Assembly: GCA_945861305.1 (NCBI GenBank)
Contig: CAMATW010000024.1
Span: forward strand, 1-42,710
Length of the DNA: 42,710 bases
From: Bordetella parapertussis
GTDB taxonomy: Bacteria > Pseudomonadota > Gammaproteobacteria > Burkholderiales > Burkholderiaceae_C
Reading direction: 5' to 3'
Positions within the stretch are counted from its first letter, which is position 1, and each line of letters starts with the position of its first letter. The notes under the pieces were generated by a model. It ran no database searches, was not told the DNA's origin, and saw only the letters and a program-made list of their open reading frames with translations. Position numbers and translations under genes: made by a program. Of this stretch, positions 5,617-13,135 are shown piece after piece.

Positions 5617-5856
5617 GTGGTGCCGATTAATGTTATCCAAAAGCGCGGTATGACCCAAGCCGAGGCGGCAGAGTTTTTCGGGGTGACTCAGCCACGCATT
5701 TCTGACCTGATGAGATGCAAGATTGACCTCTTCTCATTGGACACCCTTATGAACATGGTATCTACTGCTGGAATGTCGCCAGTGGTTAAGTTATCCAAGC
5801 CAAAAGCGTTACCCGTTCGCCGCAACATAAAGAAGCAGGTAGCGTTGGCTGATTAA
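5617..5856 (+). pseudogene. N-terminally truncated HTH antitoxin-like gene
   Basis: The open frame from GTG at 5617 gives VIQKRGMTQAEAAEFFGVTQ, then PRISDLMRCKIDLFSLDTLM, the helix-turn-helix of HigA/COG5606-type antitoxins. Proteins of that group normally have about 30-40 more residues in front. Here an in-frame TGA at 5605-5607 blocks the frame, so the N-terminus is missing. A shortened DNA-binding protein starting at GTG 5617 or a later codon is possible. No toxin gene lies next to it; it marks the right edge of the TA island. Confidence 0.5.
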
Positions 5857-5887
5857 TCTGTCTGATATGCTTTAAGAATCCTCAAAT

Positions 5888-6169
5888 ATGAACAAATTGA
5901 ATAAAACTTTTTTCAAATTCATCTGTACTGTTACTCTCTCCGCTTCAACTTCATTGGGGTTAAGTGAGGACTTGAGTTCGTGTACTTTGAAAAAACTCCC
6001 TGATGATCAGAACTTCTGTAAAGCCTCTTTTGCAGGAAGCGGAACATTTTGTGACATGATAAAAAATGGAGAAAAAAAGAGAGAGTGTCACTTTATGGTT
6101 ATCAAGATTCAACGAAACAATGCCTATCAGATTAAGAAATACGAACCCCCAAAGCCTGAGAAAGAATAA
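5888..6169 (+). CDS. small secreted hypothetical protein
   Basis: A 93-residue product. The first ~26 residues (MNKLNKTFFKFICTVTLSAS, then TSLGLS) form a signal peptide with a basic start and hydrophobic core. The mature part holds four cysteines spread over about 40 residues (SSCTL, NFCKAS, TFCDM, RECHF), which could form two disulfides in the periplasm, and a charged tail rich in Lys, Pro and Glu. The DNA is more AT-rich than the downstream housekeeping genes. I do not recognise the family. It begins the AT-rich accessory segment. Confidence 0.6.
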   Translation: MNKLNKTFFKFICTVTLSASTSLGLSEDLSSCTLKKLPDDQNFCKASFAGSGTFCDMIKNGEKKRECHFMVIKIQRNNAYQIKKYEPPKPEKE

Positions 6170-6261
6170 TTTTCACTGTTGAATGGGAGAAAAGTCATAA
6201 GTACTGGAAGCATCAACATGCAATATGATGTCTATTATTCAATCAAATCTAATTTAACTAT

Positions 6262-6597
6262 ATGTCTAATCTCTCAAGCCACAACAATGATTTGTCGATT
6301 CCAGATGGCGTAACGTTCGTTGGTTCCATCAATGTTCCAGGAGTTGCCCATATTAATGGGGAAATTACTGGTGAAATTACTTGCAAAGAACTTGAGGTTG
6401 GACCACAAGGCAATATCAAGGGAAAAATCCAAGCACAAGGGATACAAGTGCATGGTCAATTGGAAAATGATATCAATTGCAAGGGTTTGATGAAAATTTT
6501 CAAGACAGGCAAAGTATCAGGCAAGCTCAGCTATTCAGAGATTGATATAGAACGTGGTGGCCAATTCGTTGGCGATATGAGTAGTACCAAACCTTAA
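6262..6597 (+). CDS. bactofilin family protein
   Basis: A 111-residue protein that is almost entirely one bactofilin (DUF583) domain. Glycine-spaced beta-helix repeats such as VTFVGSINVPGVAHINGEIT, GEITCKELEVGPQGNIKGKI and VSGKLSYSEIDIERGGQFVG follow each other, with short flexible tails. Bactofilins polymerise without nucleotide into filaments that scaffold cell-wall enzymes or polar complexes. There is no membrane segment. No peptidase or peptidoglycan gene is next to it, unlike many bactofilin loci, so the partner is unknown. It converges on ppk2 with a gap of 24 bases. Confidence 0.85.
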   Translation: MSNLSSHNNDLSIPDGVTFVGSINVPGVAHINGEITGEITCKELEVGPQGNIKGKIQAQGIQVHGQLENDINCKGLMKIFKTGKVSGKLSYSEIDIERGGQFVGDMSSTKP

Positions 6598-6621
6598 TCA
6601 CCTCGTGACCCCGACGCTCTT

Positions 6622-7533
6622 TCAGTATTTTTCAGGCACCATCATCTGCTCTGGAACGGGATTGCGAATGTAATCTGGGTTGCGTACTCTTGCAGGTAAG
6701 GCAATTTCAGCATGCTCAATTTCATGGTACTGGAATTGAGAGAGTAAATGGTTTATACAGTTGAGTCGGGCGCGTTTTTTATCTACAGCCTGAACGACCC
6801 ACCATGGCGCTTCTGCGATATGAGTACGCTCAATCATGGTTTCTTTTGCGCGTGTGTAGTCTTCCCAGCGACGTCGACTCTCCAAGTCCATTGGGCTAAG
6901 TTTCCACTGTTTCAAAGGATCGTGAATGCGACCTAGAAAGCGGGCGTGTTGTTCATCATCTGTGATGGAAAACCAATACTTCAACAAGATGATTCCGCTT
7001 CGCACCAGCATTTTTTCAAACTCGGGCACAGTTCTGAAGAACTCTTCGTATTCATCATCAGTACAAAATTCCATGACTCGCTCAACCCCTGCGCGGTTGT
7101 ACCAACTTCGGTCAAACAGCACAATTTCGCCGGCCGCAGGCAGATGCGTTACGTATCGTTGAAAGTACCACTGTGTGCGTTCTCTGTCGTTAGGTGCAGG
7201 AAGGGCTGCTACCCTGCATACACGTGGATTAAGTCTTTGGGTAATACGCTTGATAACCCCGCCTTTTCCTGCAGCATCACGTCCTTCAAAAAGAATCACC
7301 ACTTTTTGCTTGGTAGCGACAACCCAGTCTTGGAGTTTGACAAGTTCGCCTTGCAAGCGTAGAAGTTCACGAAAATAAATGGCCCGGTATTTCTTCTCTT
7401 CTTCGGTAGCAAATAGATTGTTTTCGTTTTCACCATCTTCAATTGCCATCTCCAATTCTTCATCGATTGAATCTAAGATGTCATCTCTGATTTTTTGCAA
7501 TTGAGTTGCATCAAGTTGGGAGCTACTTTCCAT
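6622..7533 (-). CDS. ppk2: polyphosphate kinase 2, class I type
   Basis: A 303-residue PPK2. It moves phosphate between polyphosphate and nucleoside diphosphates. Walker A is EGRDAAGKGG (about residue 85), and the lid with its catalytic acid is VLFDRSWYNRAGVERVM. WWVVQAVDKKRARLNCI near the C-terminus is also typical. The acidic N-terminal extension (EELEMAIEDGENE) is common in class I. The frame extends to GTG at 7542, but AAAGG lies eight bases before the ATG at 7533, so that start is chosen. The single-domain length indicates class I. Bases 7534-7821 upstream (288) hold its promoter region; I see no gene there. Confidence 0.9.
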   Translation of the reverse strand: MESSSQLDATQLQKIRDDILDSIDEELEMAIEDGENENNLFATEEEKKYRAIYFRELLRLQGELVKLQDWVVATKQKVVILFEGRDAAGKGGVIKRITQRLNPRVCRVAALPAPNDRERTQWYFQRYVTHLPAAGEIVLFDRSWYNRAGVERVMEFCTDDEYEEFFRTVPEFEKMLVRSGIILLKYWFSITDDEQHARFLGRIHDPLKQWKLSPMDLESRRRWEDYTRAKETMIERTHIAEAPWWVVQAVDKKRARLNCINHLLSQFQYHEIEHAEIALPARVRNPDYIRNPVPEQMMVPEKY

Positions 7534-7821
7534 ACTGTTCACCTTTGATTGATATATTGAGGTTGTATTACTATTTCATGTAATGCTCATGACGCTAAAT
7601 ACACATGATTTACTGTGATTTTTGACAGTGGTTGATAAATCTTTTTTAAGACTGGTCTAGTAGTTACCCTAATTAACGCTAATCTTGTTTGGGAAGCTGC
7701 TTTGTCTAAATTCTCTTGGCGAACAGTCCGCATGGGATATCAGTGAATCCAGTCTGACTGGGAACGCAAAATATTTGGTAAAGATGTTGAAAAAATCACA
7801 TCATTGCATTTATTTTTCAGC

Positions 7822-9933
7822 TTAAAAAGCGTATTTGACACCAACCTGAATCAAACGGGGCATACCCACCAAAATGCCACGGGTTCGGTCAACAACATAA
7901 GTTTTGTCGAGTAAATTCTTGCCTGTTACAAATGCTGACAGTGCTTTATCAAACCGGTAATTGAGGGCAGCATTCCACACTGTGTAGGCTGAGATTTCTC
8001 CCTTTTGTCCATCGGTTGTTGGTGCAAGCGTGTTCGCAAAATCTGAATATTGCTTGCCTACATATTGGGCTTCAACTTCACCCTTGAAGGCTCCAATCTC
8101 ATACCCCACGGCAGCTGTCAGCGTTTCTTCTGGTGCATATGCTTGACGCTTCCCTTTTGAGCCCACTGTTTCGCCAGTTGAAACGTTGCTGAAGGCTTCA
8201 GTCTGTTCAGCGTTAGGAAGCCAAGTCAAGGCCAGTCGACTGAACAAGCCATTTGAAAATTCTGCATTAGCAGCAAGTTCTATCCCTTCAAACAAGGCTT
8301 TGCCTTGAGACAGTGGTGTGCTTCCTCCCGCAATCGATCCAACGGCAATCAAATTGTCGTAGTCGTTTCGGAAGTAGGCGCCTTGCACAGAAACTCTTTT
8401 CGTGGGTTGCGCTCGAAAACCCAATTCAAAGTTCTTAGATTTCTCGTAGTTGACGTCGGTAACCGTCCCCGTATTGCCAATCAAGTCTTCTACTCGTGGT
8501 GGCGCAAACCCTTTATGCAAGCTTGTAAATACTGTCAGCGTTTCAATCGGGTTCCAAGTGGCACCTATGCCTGGCGTAAAGGCATAAACGTTGTTTTCTC
8601 CTGTTTGTGCTGTTAGAAGGTTATTACGCTCGGCTTTGATTGACTCGTAGCGAGCAATGGGTGTGATTGAAAATTTTCCGATATCAAAGCGGTTAGCCAT
8701 AAAGCCTGAGTACGCGCTGGTATTTCGTAAATTATTTTCAACCAGTGTTCCGCTTCGAGCGGTAGGCGATGTTCCATTGATCTGCTTTCGATGCTGTTCT
8801 TCAAAATGGACACGTGCACCTGCTTGAAATTCACCCAGACTATGCGTGACCGTTATGCGCGGTTCGATTCCCCAAGTTTCGTAGCTACGCAGACGCCCTT
8901 GGATGGAGTTACAGGTGTCCGGATTGATGGCAACGCCAGCTAAACGCGATGGATTGAGTGCTGCACATTGCCCATCTTGACTATTACTAGCCTGACGCCA
9001 CCAGTCACGATCAAACTTAGAGTAATACAAGCTGGTGATCAAGGTCGTTTGGTCATTGATAAGAAAATCGTGGGTTATTGATTGGCCTGTTCGCCGTGCT
9101 TCAAAACGATCATTTTTAAACGGGTTGTAGCTGGAGCCTAAGCGATCAAACTCGGCTTGCGTAAGCCCTGAGTAGGTCTGTACCGAATCTTCTTTGTAGA
9201 GATTGGTGCGAAGCGTGATGGCCTGGCGTTCATTCAGTGCAGTGCTGTACTTGATATTGAGGTCATCCAGTTTGTGGGTCATATTGTCACGAGCGCCGTC
9301 ACCTTGCTTGTGTCCGTAGTCCAAGTTCAAACCGCTTGCGCCAATGCTCATCTTGCCGTTGGCGTAATCGCGATTGCCCATCACCCCCTGAACATAACCT
9401 CCAAATGCCTGACGAGGTGCGGGGGTGATGTAATTCACCACACCACCGACTGTTTGTGGGCCAAACATCAGAGAGCTTGCGCCTTTGAGTACTTCAATTC
9501 GCTCATAGCGATCCACCATCGGGTGGTAATAGCTAGCGTTGTCCCCATAAGGTGCATAGGCCAATGCAAGCCCATCTTCAAGCAAGGTGATCTTGGTGGA
9601 ACGGGTCGGATTCAGGCCACGCATGGCGATATTTGGGCGCAAGCCAAAACCTTCTTCATCACGTGCATGTACGCCGGCTACTTTACGCAAAGCTTCATTG
9701 ACAGTGAAAACGTGGGAGTCCTCCAGTTCCTTCTTTCCCAGAATCTGACCTGCACCACCAAGGCTCGTGAGGTCTTCTTCCCCGCCGATCACAAATACCG
9801 TTGCCATGCTCATTTCTGGGGTACTTCCCTGTGTATGTCCGACAGAAATACCTGCTTGTGCATAGGCAATTGCAAGCAGTAGTCGTGAAGCGCGCGACAA
9901 TTTTTGCAATTTTTCCCCCTTCATTGATTTCAT
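7822..9933 (-). CDS. TonB-dependent outer-membrane receptor, FecA-like
   Basis: A 703-residue receptor. After a signal peptide (about 1-35) and a TonB-box-like MATVFVIGG, the plug domain (about 55-170) carries NEALRKVAGVHARDEEGFGL, PNIAMRGLNPTRSTKITLLE and YERIEVLKGASSLMFGPQTV. The rest is a 22-strand barrel ending in aromatic VGVKYAF. Such proteins import ferric siderophores, ferric citrate, haem or other scarce ligands. No FecIR regulator pair is adjacent. A Fur-like site lies 41 bases upstream of the ATG. ATG 9924, or TTG 9909 behind AAGGGGG, are alternative starts. The ligand cannot be told from the sequence. Confidence 0.88.
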   Translation of the reverse strand: MKSMKGEKLQKLSRASRLLLAIAYAQAGISVGHTQGSTPEMSMATVFVIGGEEDLTSLGGAGQILGKKELEDSHVFTVNEALRKVAGVHARDEEGFGLRPNIAMRGLNPTRSTKITLLEDGLALAYAPYGDNASYYHPMVDRYERIEVLKGASSLMFGPQTVGGVVNYITPAPRQAFGGYVQGVMGNRDYANGKMSIGASGLNLDYGHKQGDGARDNMTHKLDDLNIKYSTALNERQAITLRTNLYKEDSVQTYSGLTQAEFDRLGSSYNPFKNDRFEARRTGQSITHDFLINDQTTLITSLYYSKFDRDWWRQASNSQDGQCAALNPSRLAGVAINPDTCNSIQGRLRSYETWGIEPRITVTHSLGEFQAGARVHFEEQHRKQINGTSPTARSGTLVENNLRNTSAYSGFMANRFDIGKFSITPIARYESIKAERNNLLTAQTGENNVYAFTPGIGATWNPIETLTVFTSLHKGFAPPRVEDLIGNTGTVTDVNYEKSKNFELGFRAQPTKRVSVQGAYFRNDYDNLIAVGSIAGGSTPLSQGKALFEGIELAANAEFSNGLFSRLALTWLPNAEQTEAFSNVSTGETVGSKGKRQAYAPEETLTAAVGYEIGAFKGEVEAQYVGKQYSDFANTLAPTTDGQKGEISAYTVWNAALNYRFDKALSAFVTGKNLLDKTYVVDRTRGILVGMPRLIQVGVKYAF

Positions 9934-9973
9934 AACTTATTTCACTTTGTTCAAAAAGAAGAATCATAAAGTA

Positions 9974-9992
9974 AATAAGAATGATTCGTATT
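9974..9992 (-). promoter_or_regulatory. Fur-box-like operator
   Basis: The plus strand reads AATAAGAATGATTCGTATT, a 9-1-9 inverted repeat with 8 of 9 arm positions matching, close to classical Fur boxes of the form NATNATGATTNTCATT. It sits in the region between the receptor gene (minus strand) and the outer-membrane protein gene at 10102 (plus strand), so it could act on either. Iron control of the receptor is the likely role (inference). Confidence 0.7.
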
Positions 9993-10101
9993 AACTTTAA
10001 TAAGCAAGGGACTTTAGCTAATCAAATCAGTAAAAATGTAAAGTTTTATGGAACTTCATGCTCAAAAATAAATGTATTGGTAACATAGCTCACTCAAACA
10101 C

Positions 10102-10677
10102 ATGAATACACTTATGAAACTGGTGCCGATTTTTTTACTCTTGGGTGTTGCTGAGATTCATGCTCAAAAAATTGGAGATGTCTTTGGTGGCATCTCTTAC
10201 ATACAAACCTCCATCAAAGATGAGTCCTCCACCAATCTTGGTACCTTCAAGCCCTCCGTTGTTGGAATAGGGTTGGTTTATGTTGTGTTGGACAACTTAG
10301 CACTTGAAGCAAATGCATTTAATGGAGCCAGCGACTCATCTCTTAAGAGTAGGGTTGGTACAGTAACCGTTAAAGTAAAAGATGGTTACAGCTTAGGCGT
10401 TCGCCCATTCATGGCTTTTAATGAATCATGGGGCGGCTATGCAAAGTTAGCCAGACAATTCGGAACACAGTCATTAACAGAACCGAAAATTGTTAAAGCC
10501 TCTGTTGTTCAAACAACAACTGACTCATCTTACGCACATACAGTTTATGGTCTAGGGATTTCATACAACATCAATCCCAAGTGGGGAATTTCTTCAGAAT
10601 ACATGTGGTCCCAAAAGGGGGATGCCGAAAAGAGCAAGAACAACACAGTGGGAATAGGACTCAGGTATAAATTTTAA
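10102..10677 (+). CDS. small outer-membrane beta-barrel protein
   Basis: A 191-residue product with a signal peptide of about 21 residues (MNTLMKLVPIFLLLGVAEIH, then AQ) and alternating amphipathic strands, e.g. IGDVFGGISYIQTSIKD, VVGIGLVYVVLDNLALEANA and VYGLGISYNINPKWGISSEY. It ends GLRYKF, the C-terminal aromatic signature of outer-membrane barrels. Length and layout fit the eight-stranded OmpA/OmpX-like beta-barrel class. Function unknown. It is divergent from the TonB receptor and shares the spacer that holds the Fur-like site, so it may be iron-regulated too. Confidence 0.75.
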   Translation: MNTLMKLVPIFLLLGVAEIHAQKIGDVFGGISYIQTSIKDESSTNLGTFKPSVVGIGLVYVVLDNLALEANAFNGASDSSLKSRVGTVTVKVKDGYSLGVRPFMAFNESWGGYAKLARQFGTQSLTEPKIVKASVVQTTTDSSYAHTVYGLGISYNINPKWGISSEYMWSQKGDAEKSKNNTVGIGLRYKF

Positions 10678-10751
10678 ATTCAGATCAAACCAATAAGGTT
10701 AGACGCAATGAATATACTGGGTTAGTAAAGCAACTTTTTTAATATTAAGCA

Positions 10752-11366
10752 ATGAGTCGAAAGCTTGTCCGAAGTGGCGTACGGCACTCAGTCACTTTTA
10801 ACGCAGCGACCCGTAATGCCGTGAGTCCCAAATACGAACTAAAAGAAGGCGAGAACATACCGCTTGAGCTTAATGATGTTTCTGACTTGACCACAAAAAC
10901 AATCATTGAGAATACAAATTTTTCCGAGAAAAAAACGCACATTAAAAGTAATATGCAAAAAATCGATGCAGACGTTCTGCTTGATGACAACATATTTCGC
11001 GAAGCCGCAGAAAAAATCTTAAGCAATCAACAGAGCATTGGTACAAGTTTTCATTACAAAGACAATATTCAGAAGTTTGATGACTCAAAACCCATTACCG
11101 ATAACAGACAAAAAATTGCAGACGATGCAAAGATAAGCACCCATCATTTCATCGGTTTAAATGAAGTGATTCAAAATCTTAAAAAAAATGACCGAAAGCC
11201 TCAAAAAGCTGTGCTGAAAGTTGGCAAACAAGTCAAGGTAGATTTACTCAACCAAGAATCCAGCACCGCCAATGATGACGAACTTCAAGCCAAAATACGG
11301 CGAATAAAAAAGAAGCTTCAAAATGCGAATCAACAACTTAAAAACATACAAGAGCGTAAGCAATAG
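10752..11366 (+). CDS. lysine-rich hypothetical protein with C-terminal coiled coil
   Basis: A 204-residue hydrophilic protein without signal peptide or membrane segment. The first ~30 residues are basic (MSRKLVRSGVRHSVTFNAAT). The middle is rich in Asn, Asp, Lys and Ser and looks disordered. The last ~35 residues (IRRIKKKLQNANQQLKNIQE) have heptad spacing. Codon use is AT-rich. I do not recognise it. It follows the outer-membrane protein gene by 74 bases and may share its transcript. Confidence 0.55.
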   Translation: MSRKLVRSGVRHSVTFNAATRNAVSPKYELKEGENIPLELNDVSDLTTKTIIENTNFSEKKTHIKSNMQKIDADVLLDDNIFREAAEKILSNQQSIGTSFHYKDNIQKFDDSKPITDNRQKIADDAKISTHHFIGLNEVIQNLKKNDRKPQKAVLKVGKQVKVDLLNQESSTANDDELQAKIRRIKKKLQNANQQLKNIQERKQ

Positions 11367-11379
11367 TTGCTGATTTAAT

Positions 11380-11751
11380 TCAATCCCCAATCTGAATTTG
11401 TGTAGCTTCAACAACATCACAAGAAGCCATTGAGTTCTTTTGATTCTTAAGGCTGATAGCGACATAAGGCTCTTCGGGATAGCTTGAAGCCAAAATGAAA
11501 TGCCCATTGGAGTAATCACTCCAATGACCACCGTCCATAGTTACCCATGATCGGTTAAAGGGCAATGTGTAACTTTCATTTTTAAATGACACAACAACAG
11601 AATCTCCTTTGAAATGCGTCTCAAAAGGGAAACCAAGGTAGTGCTTACCACAGGTGAGTGGCTTAGACATAATTTGTGCAGATGCCAAAAAACCATGCAA
11701 TGAGATAACGACAAAGAGGATGTATTTCACAGGGCGTATTATGGAGCGCAT
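11380..11751 (-). CDS. secreted protein, possible MliC-like lysozyme inhibitor fold
   Basis: A 123-residue protein with a signal peptide ending near FLASA (about residue 25). The mature part has one cysteine near each end (LTCGKHYLGFPFETHFKGDS and MASCDVVEATQ) and a central VVVSFKNESYTLPFNRSWVT. This order (Cys, F-x-x-x-F-x-G-D-S, Y-T-L-P, then closing Cys) resembles the MliC/PliC C-type lysozyme inhibitor domain. There is no lipobox, so it would be periplasmic rather than lipidated. The match is by eye only. An unrelated periplasmic protein is possible. Confidence 0.45.
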   Translation of the reverse strand: MRSIIRPVKYILFVVISLHGFLASAQIMSKPLTCGKHYLGFPFETHFKGDSVVVSFKNESYTLPFNRSWVTMDGGHWSDYSNGHFILASSYPEEPYVAISLKNQKNSMASCDVVEATQIQIGD

Positions 11752-11778
11752 AAACTTTTCTTCCTTCGAAAGACAAAC

Positions 11779-12129
11779 ATGACAAGACCAGTTTTAACCG
11801 AGCAACACATTCATTCTGCCGCTCAAGCAACCGTTGCAACTTTTAACCAAGATATTGTTCAAGAGGTTCAGTTGGCCGTTGCCAAAAACCAAATTGTGGT
11901 TGTCGGTATGAAGCAAAACCCCGTCGTTAAAAATGTTCGCACTTTGCTTTCAGATGCTGGCCTTGCGTACCACTACTTGGAGTACGGAAGTTACCTTAGC
12001 CAATGGAAGCGACGCTTGGCTTTGAAAATGTGGACTGGTTGGCCCACATTTCCCATGGTGTTTCGCGACGGTGTCCTTTTGGGCGGTTGCAAAGAAGTCA
12101 AAGCATTGATTGCTCTGAAAGCCATTTGA
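11779..12129 (+). CDS. glutaredoxin-fold protein lacking the active-site cysteine
   Basis: A 116-residue protein. Residues from about 38 follow the glutaredoxin fold: QIVVVGMKQNPVVKNVRTLL in place of the usual C-x-x-C/S strand-helix, then the cis-proline segment WPTFPMVFRDGVLLGG and a final helix. No cysteine stands at the catalytic position; the only Cys is in LLGGCKEV near the end. It therefore cannot do normal dithiol or monothiol chemistry, but the glutathione-binding WPT-x-P and GG motifs remain. It converges on the hydrolase gene with a 32-base overlap and is divergent from the secreted protein gene upstream. Confidence 0.75.
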   Translation: MTRPVLTEQHIHSAAQATVATFNQDIVQEVQLAVAKNQIVVVGMKQNPVVKNVRTLLSDAGLAYHYLEYGSYLSQWKRRLALKMWTGWPTFPMVFRDGVLLGGCKEVKALIALKAI

Positions 12130-13120
12130 CGATGGTGTTGACCATGGGTTGTACCGACTTAGGGTCTCTTATATCACCGGCCAACACATGTTGCCCTTCA
12201 CTTTGGCTGTACGAGACCAACTCAAGTTTTTTGCTAGATGAACCCATACGTTCGAAGATTTTTTGGGTTTCTATCGGATCAACGGTTTGGTCGTCTGAGC
12301 TGTAGAGCACCAACAAGGGTGTCTTAAATAACTGCGCGTCGCTTTCTCGTACCTTCTTGACCAGTGCCATCATGGGAAACAAAGCGCTGGTGGGGTAACT
12401 CTTTGTCCATGCCGTAGATTCTTGCTCACTGACTTCAGGAAACTTCAATTCGGGACCTGTGATCGCCATGGCAATTTGTTTTCCCCAATGGCCATTCAGC
12501 AGTTCTGAGCGCTTATCTTTGAGGCCAAAATTGGGGGAGATAAACACATGCGCTTGAACAGAATTGGCATAGGCTGAAGTTTCAAGCCAGGTCGAGAGAG
12601 TCGAGCCAGTGGAGCAACTGATGACCAAAACTTTCTCGCCCAACGCTTGTCCTATGCGAATAGCCTCCACAGTGTCTGCCAACCAATCTTGAACAGAAAC
12701 TTGACCAAGGGCAGTGCCAGGCAAGCCATGACCGCTCAAGCGTGTATAAAAAAGATTGGCGCCTAATTCTTTGGCAACCAAGTCAGCAACAGGCGCTGTT
12801 TCCATGCGACTGGCAGAAAACCCGTGTATATAAACTACGGCCCAAGGTGTCTTTTGACGATTGGGGTCAGCCCACACTATTCCCTTGGCTGTGCCTGGTT
12901 TGATATCGCTGAACTTGGCTTCGCTTTGGGCAAGCCAATCATCGAGTTGTGACAAATTTTGAGTGGGTGCACTTCTGCTGGAAGGCGTGTCGGTGCCAAA
13001 TTCGTTGGTAGGTCCTGCAAAAAATGCAATCACAGCCAACAGAACAACCCCTAAAAGAGATTTGAGGGCCAAAAACCCCCAGCTTTTCAAACTGGATGGT
13101 GTGCGGGTTTCAACAGTCAT
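12098..13120 (-). CDS. membrane-anchored alpha/beta hydrolase
   Basis: A 340-residue protein with one N-terminal membrane segment (about 15-37) and an alpha/beta-hydrolase domain. HGFS (99-102) is the oxyanion turn. The nucleophile elbow is ISCSTGS with Ser170, where the usual first Gly of G-x-S-x-G is Ser. The acid lies in YSSDDQTVD and the histidine in EGQHVLAGD. It resembles carboxylesterases and monoacylglycerol-lipase-like enzymes; the substrate is unknown. It starts 15 bases after the paaF stop with AGGGA before the ATG, so it is probably co-transcribed with paaF. Confidence 0.8.
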   Translation of the reverse strand: MTVETRTPSSLKSWGFLALKSLLGVVLLAVIAFFAGPTNEFGTDTPSSRSAPTQNLSQLDDWLAQSEAKFSDIKPGTAKGIVWADPNRQKTPWAVVYIHGFSASRMETAPVADLVAKELGANLFYTRLSGHGLPGTALGQVSVQDWLADTVEAIRIGQALGEKVLVISCSTGSTLSTWLETSAYANSVQAHVFISPNFGLKDKRSELLNGHWGKQIAMAITGPELKFPEVSEQESTAWTKSYPTSALFPMMALVKKVRESDAQLFKTPLLVLYSSDDQTVDPIETQKIFERMGSSSKKLELVSYSQSEGQHVLAGDIRDPKSVQPMVNTIVKWLSEQSML

Positions 13121-13135
13121 GGCATTTCCCTAGGT

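Noticed and set aside
8305..9882. Long plus-strand open frames inside the TonB receptor gene
   Set aside because: They are antisense shadows of the receptor gene. Their products are Cys/His-rich and show no domain.
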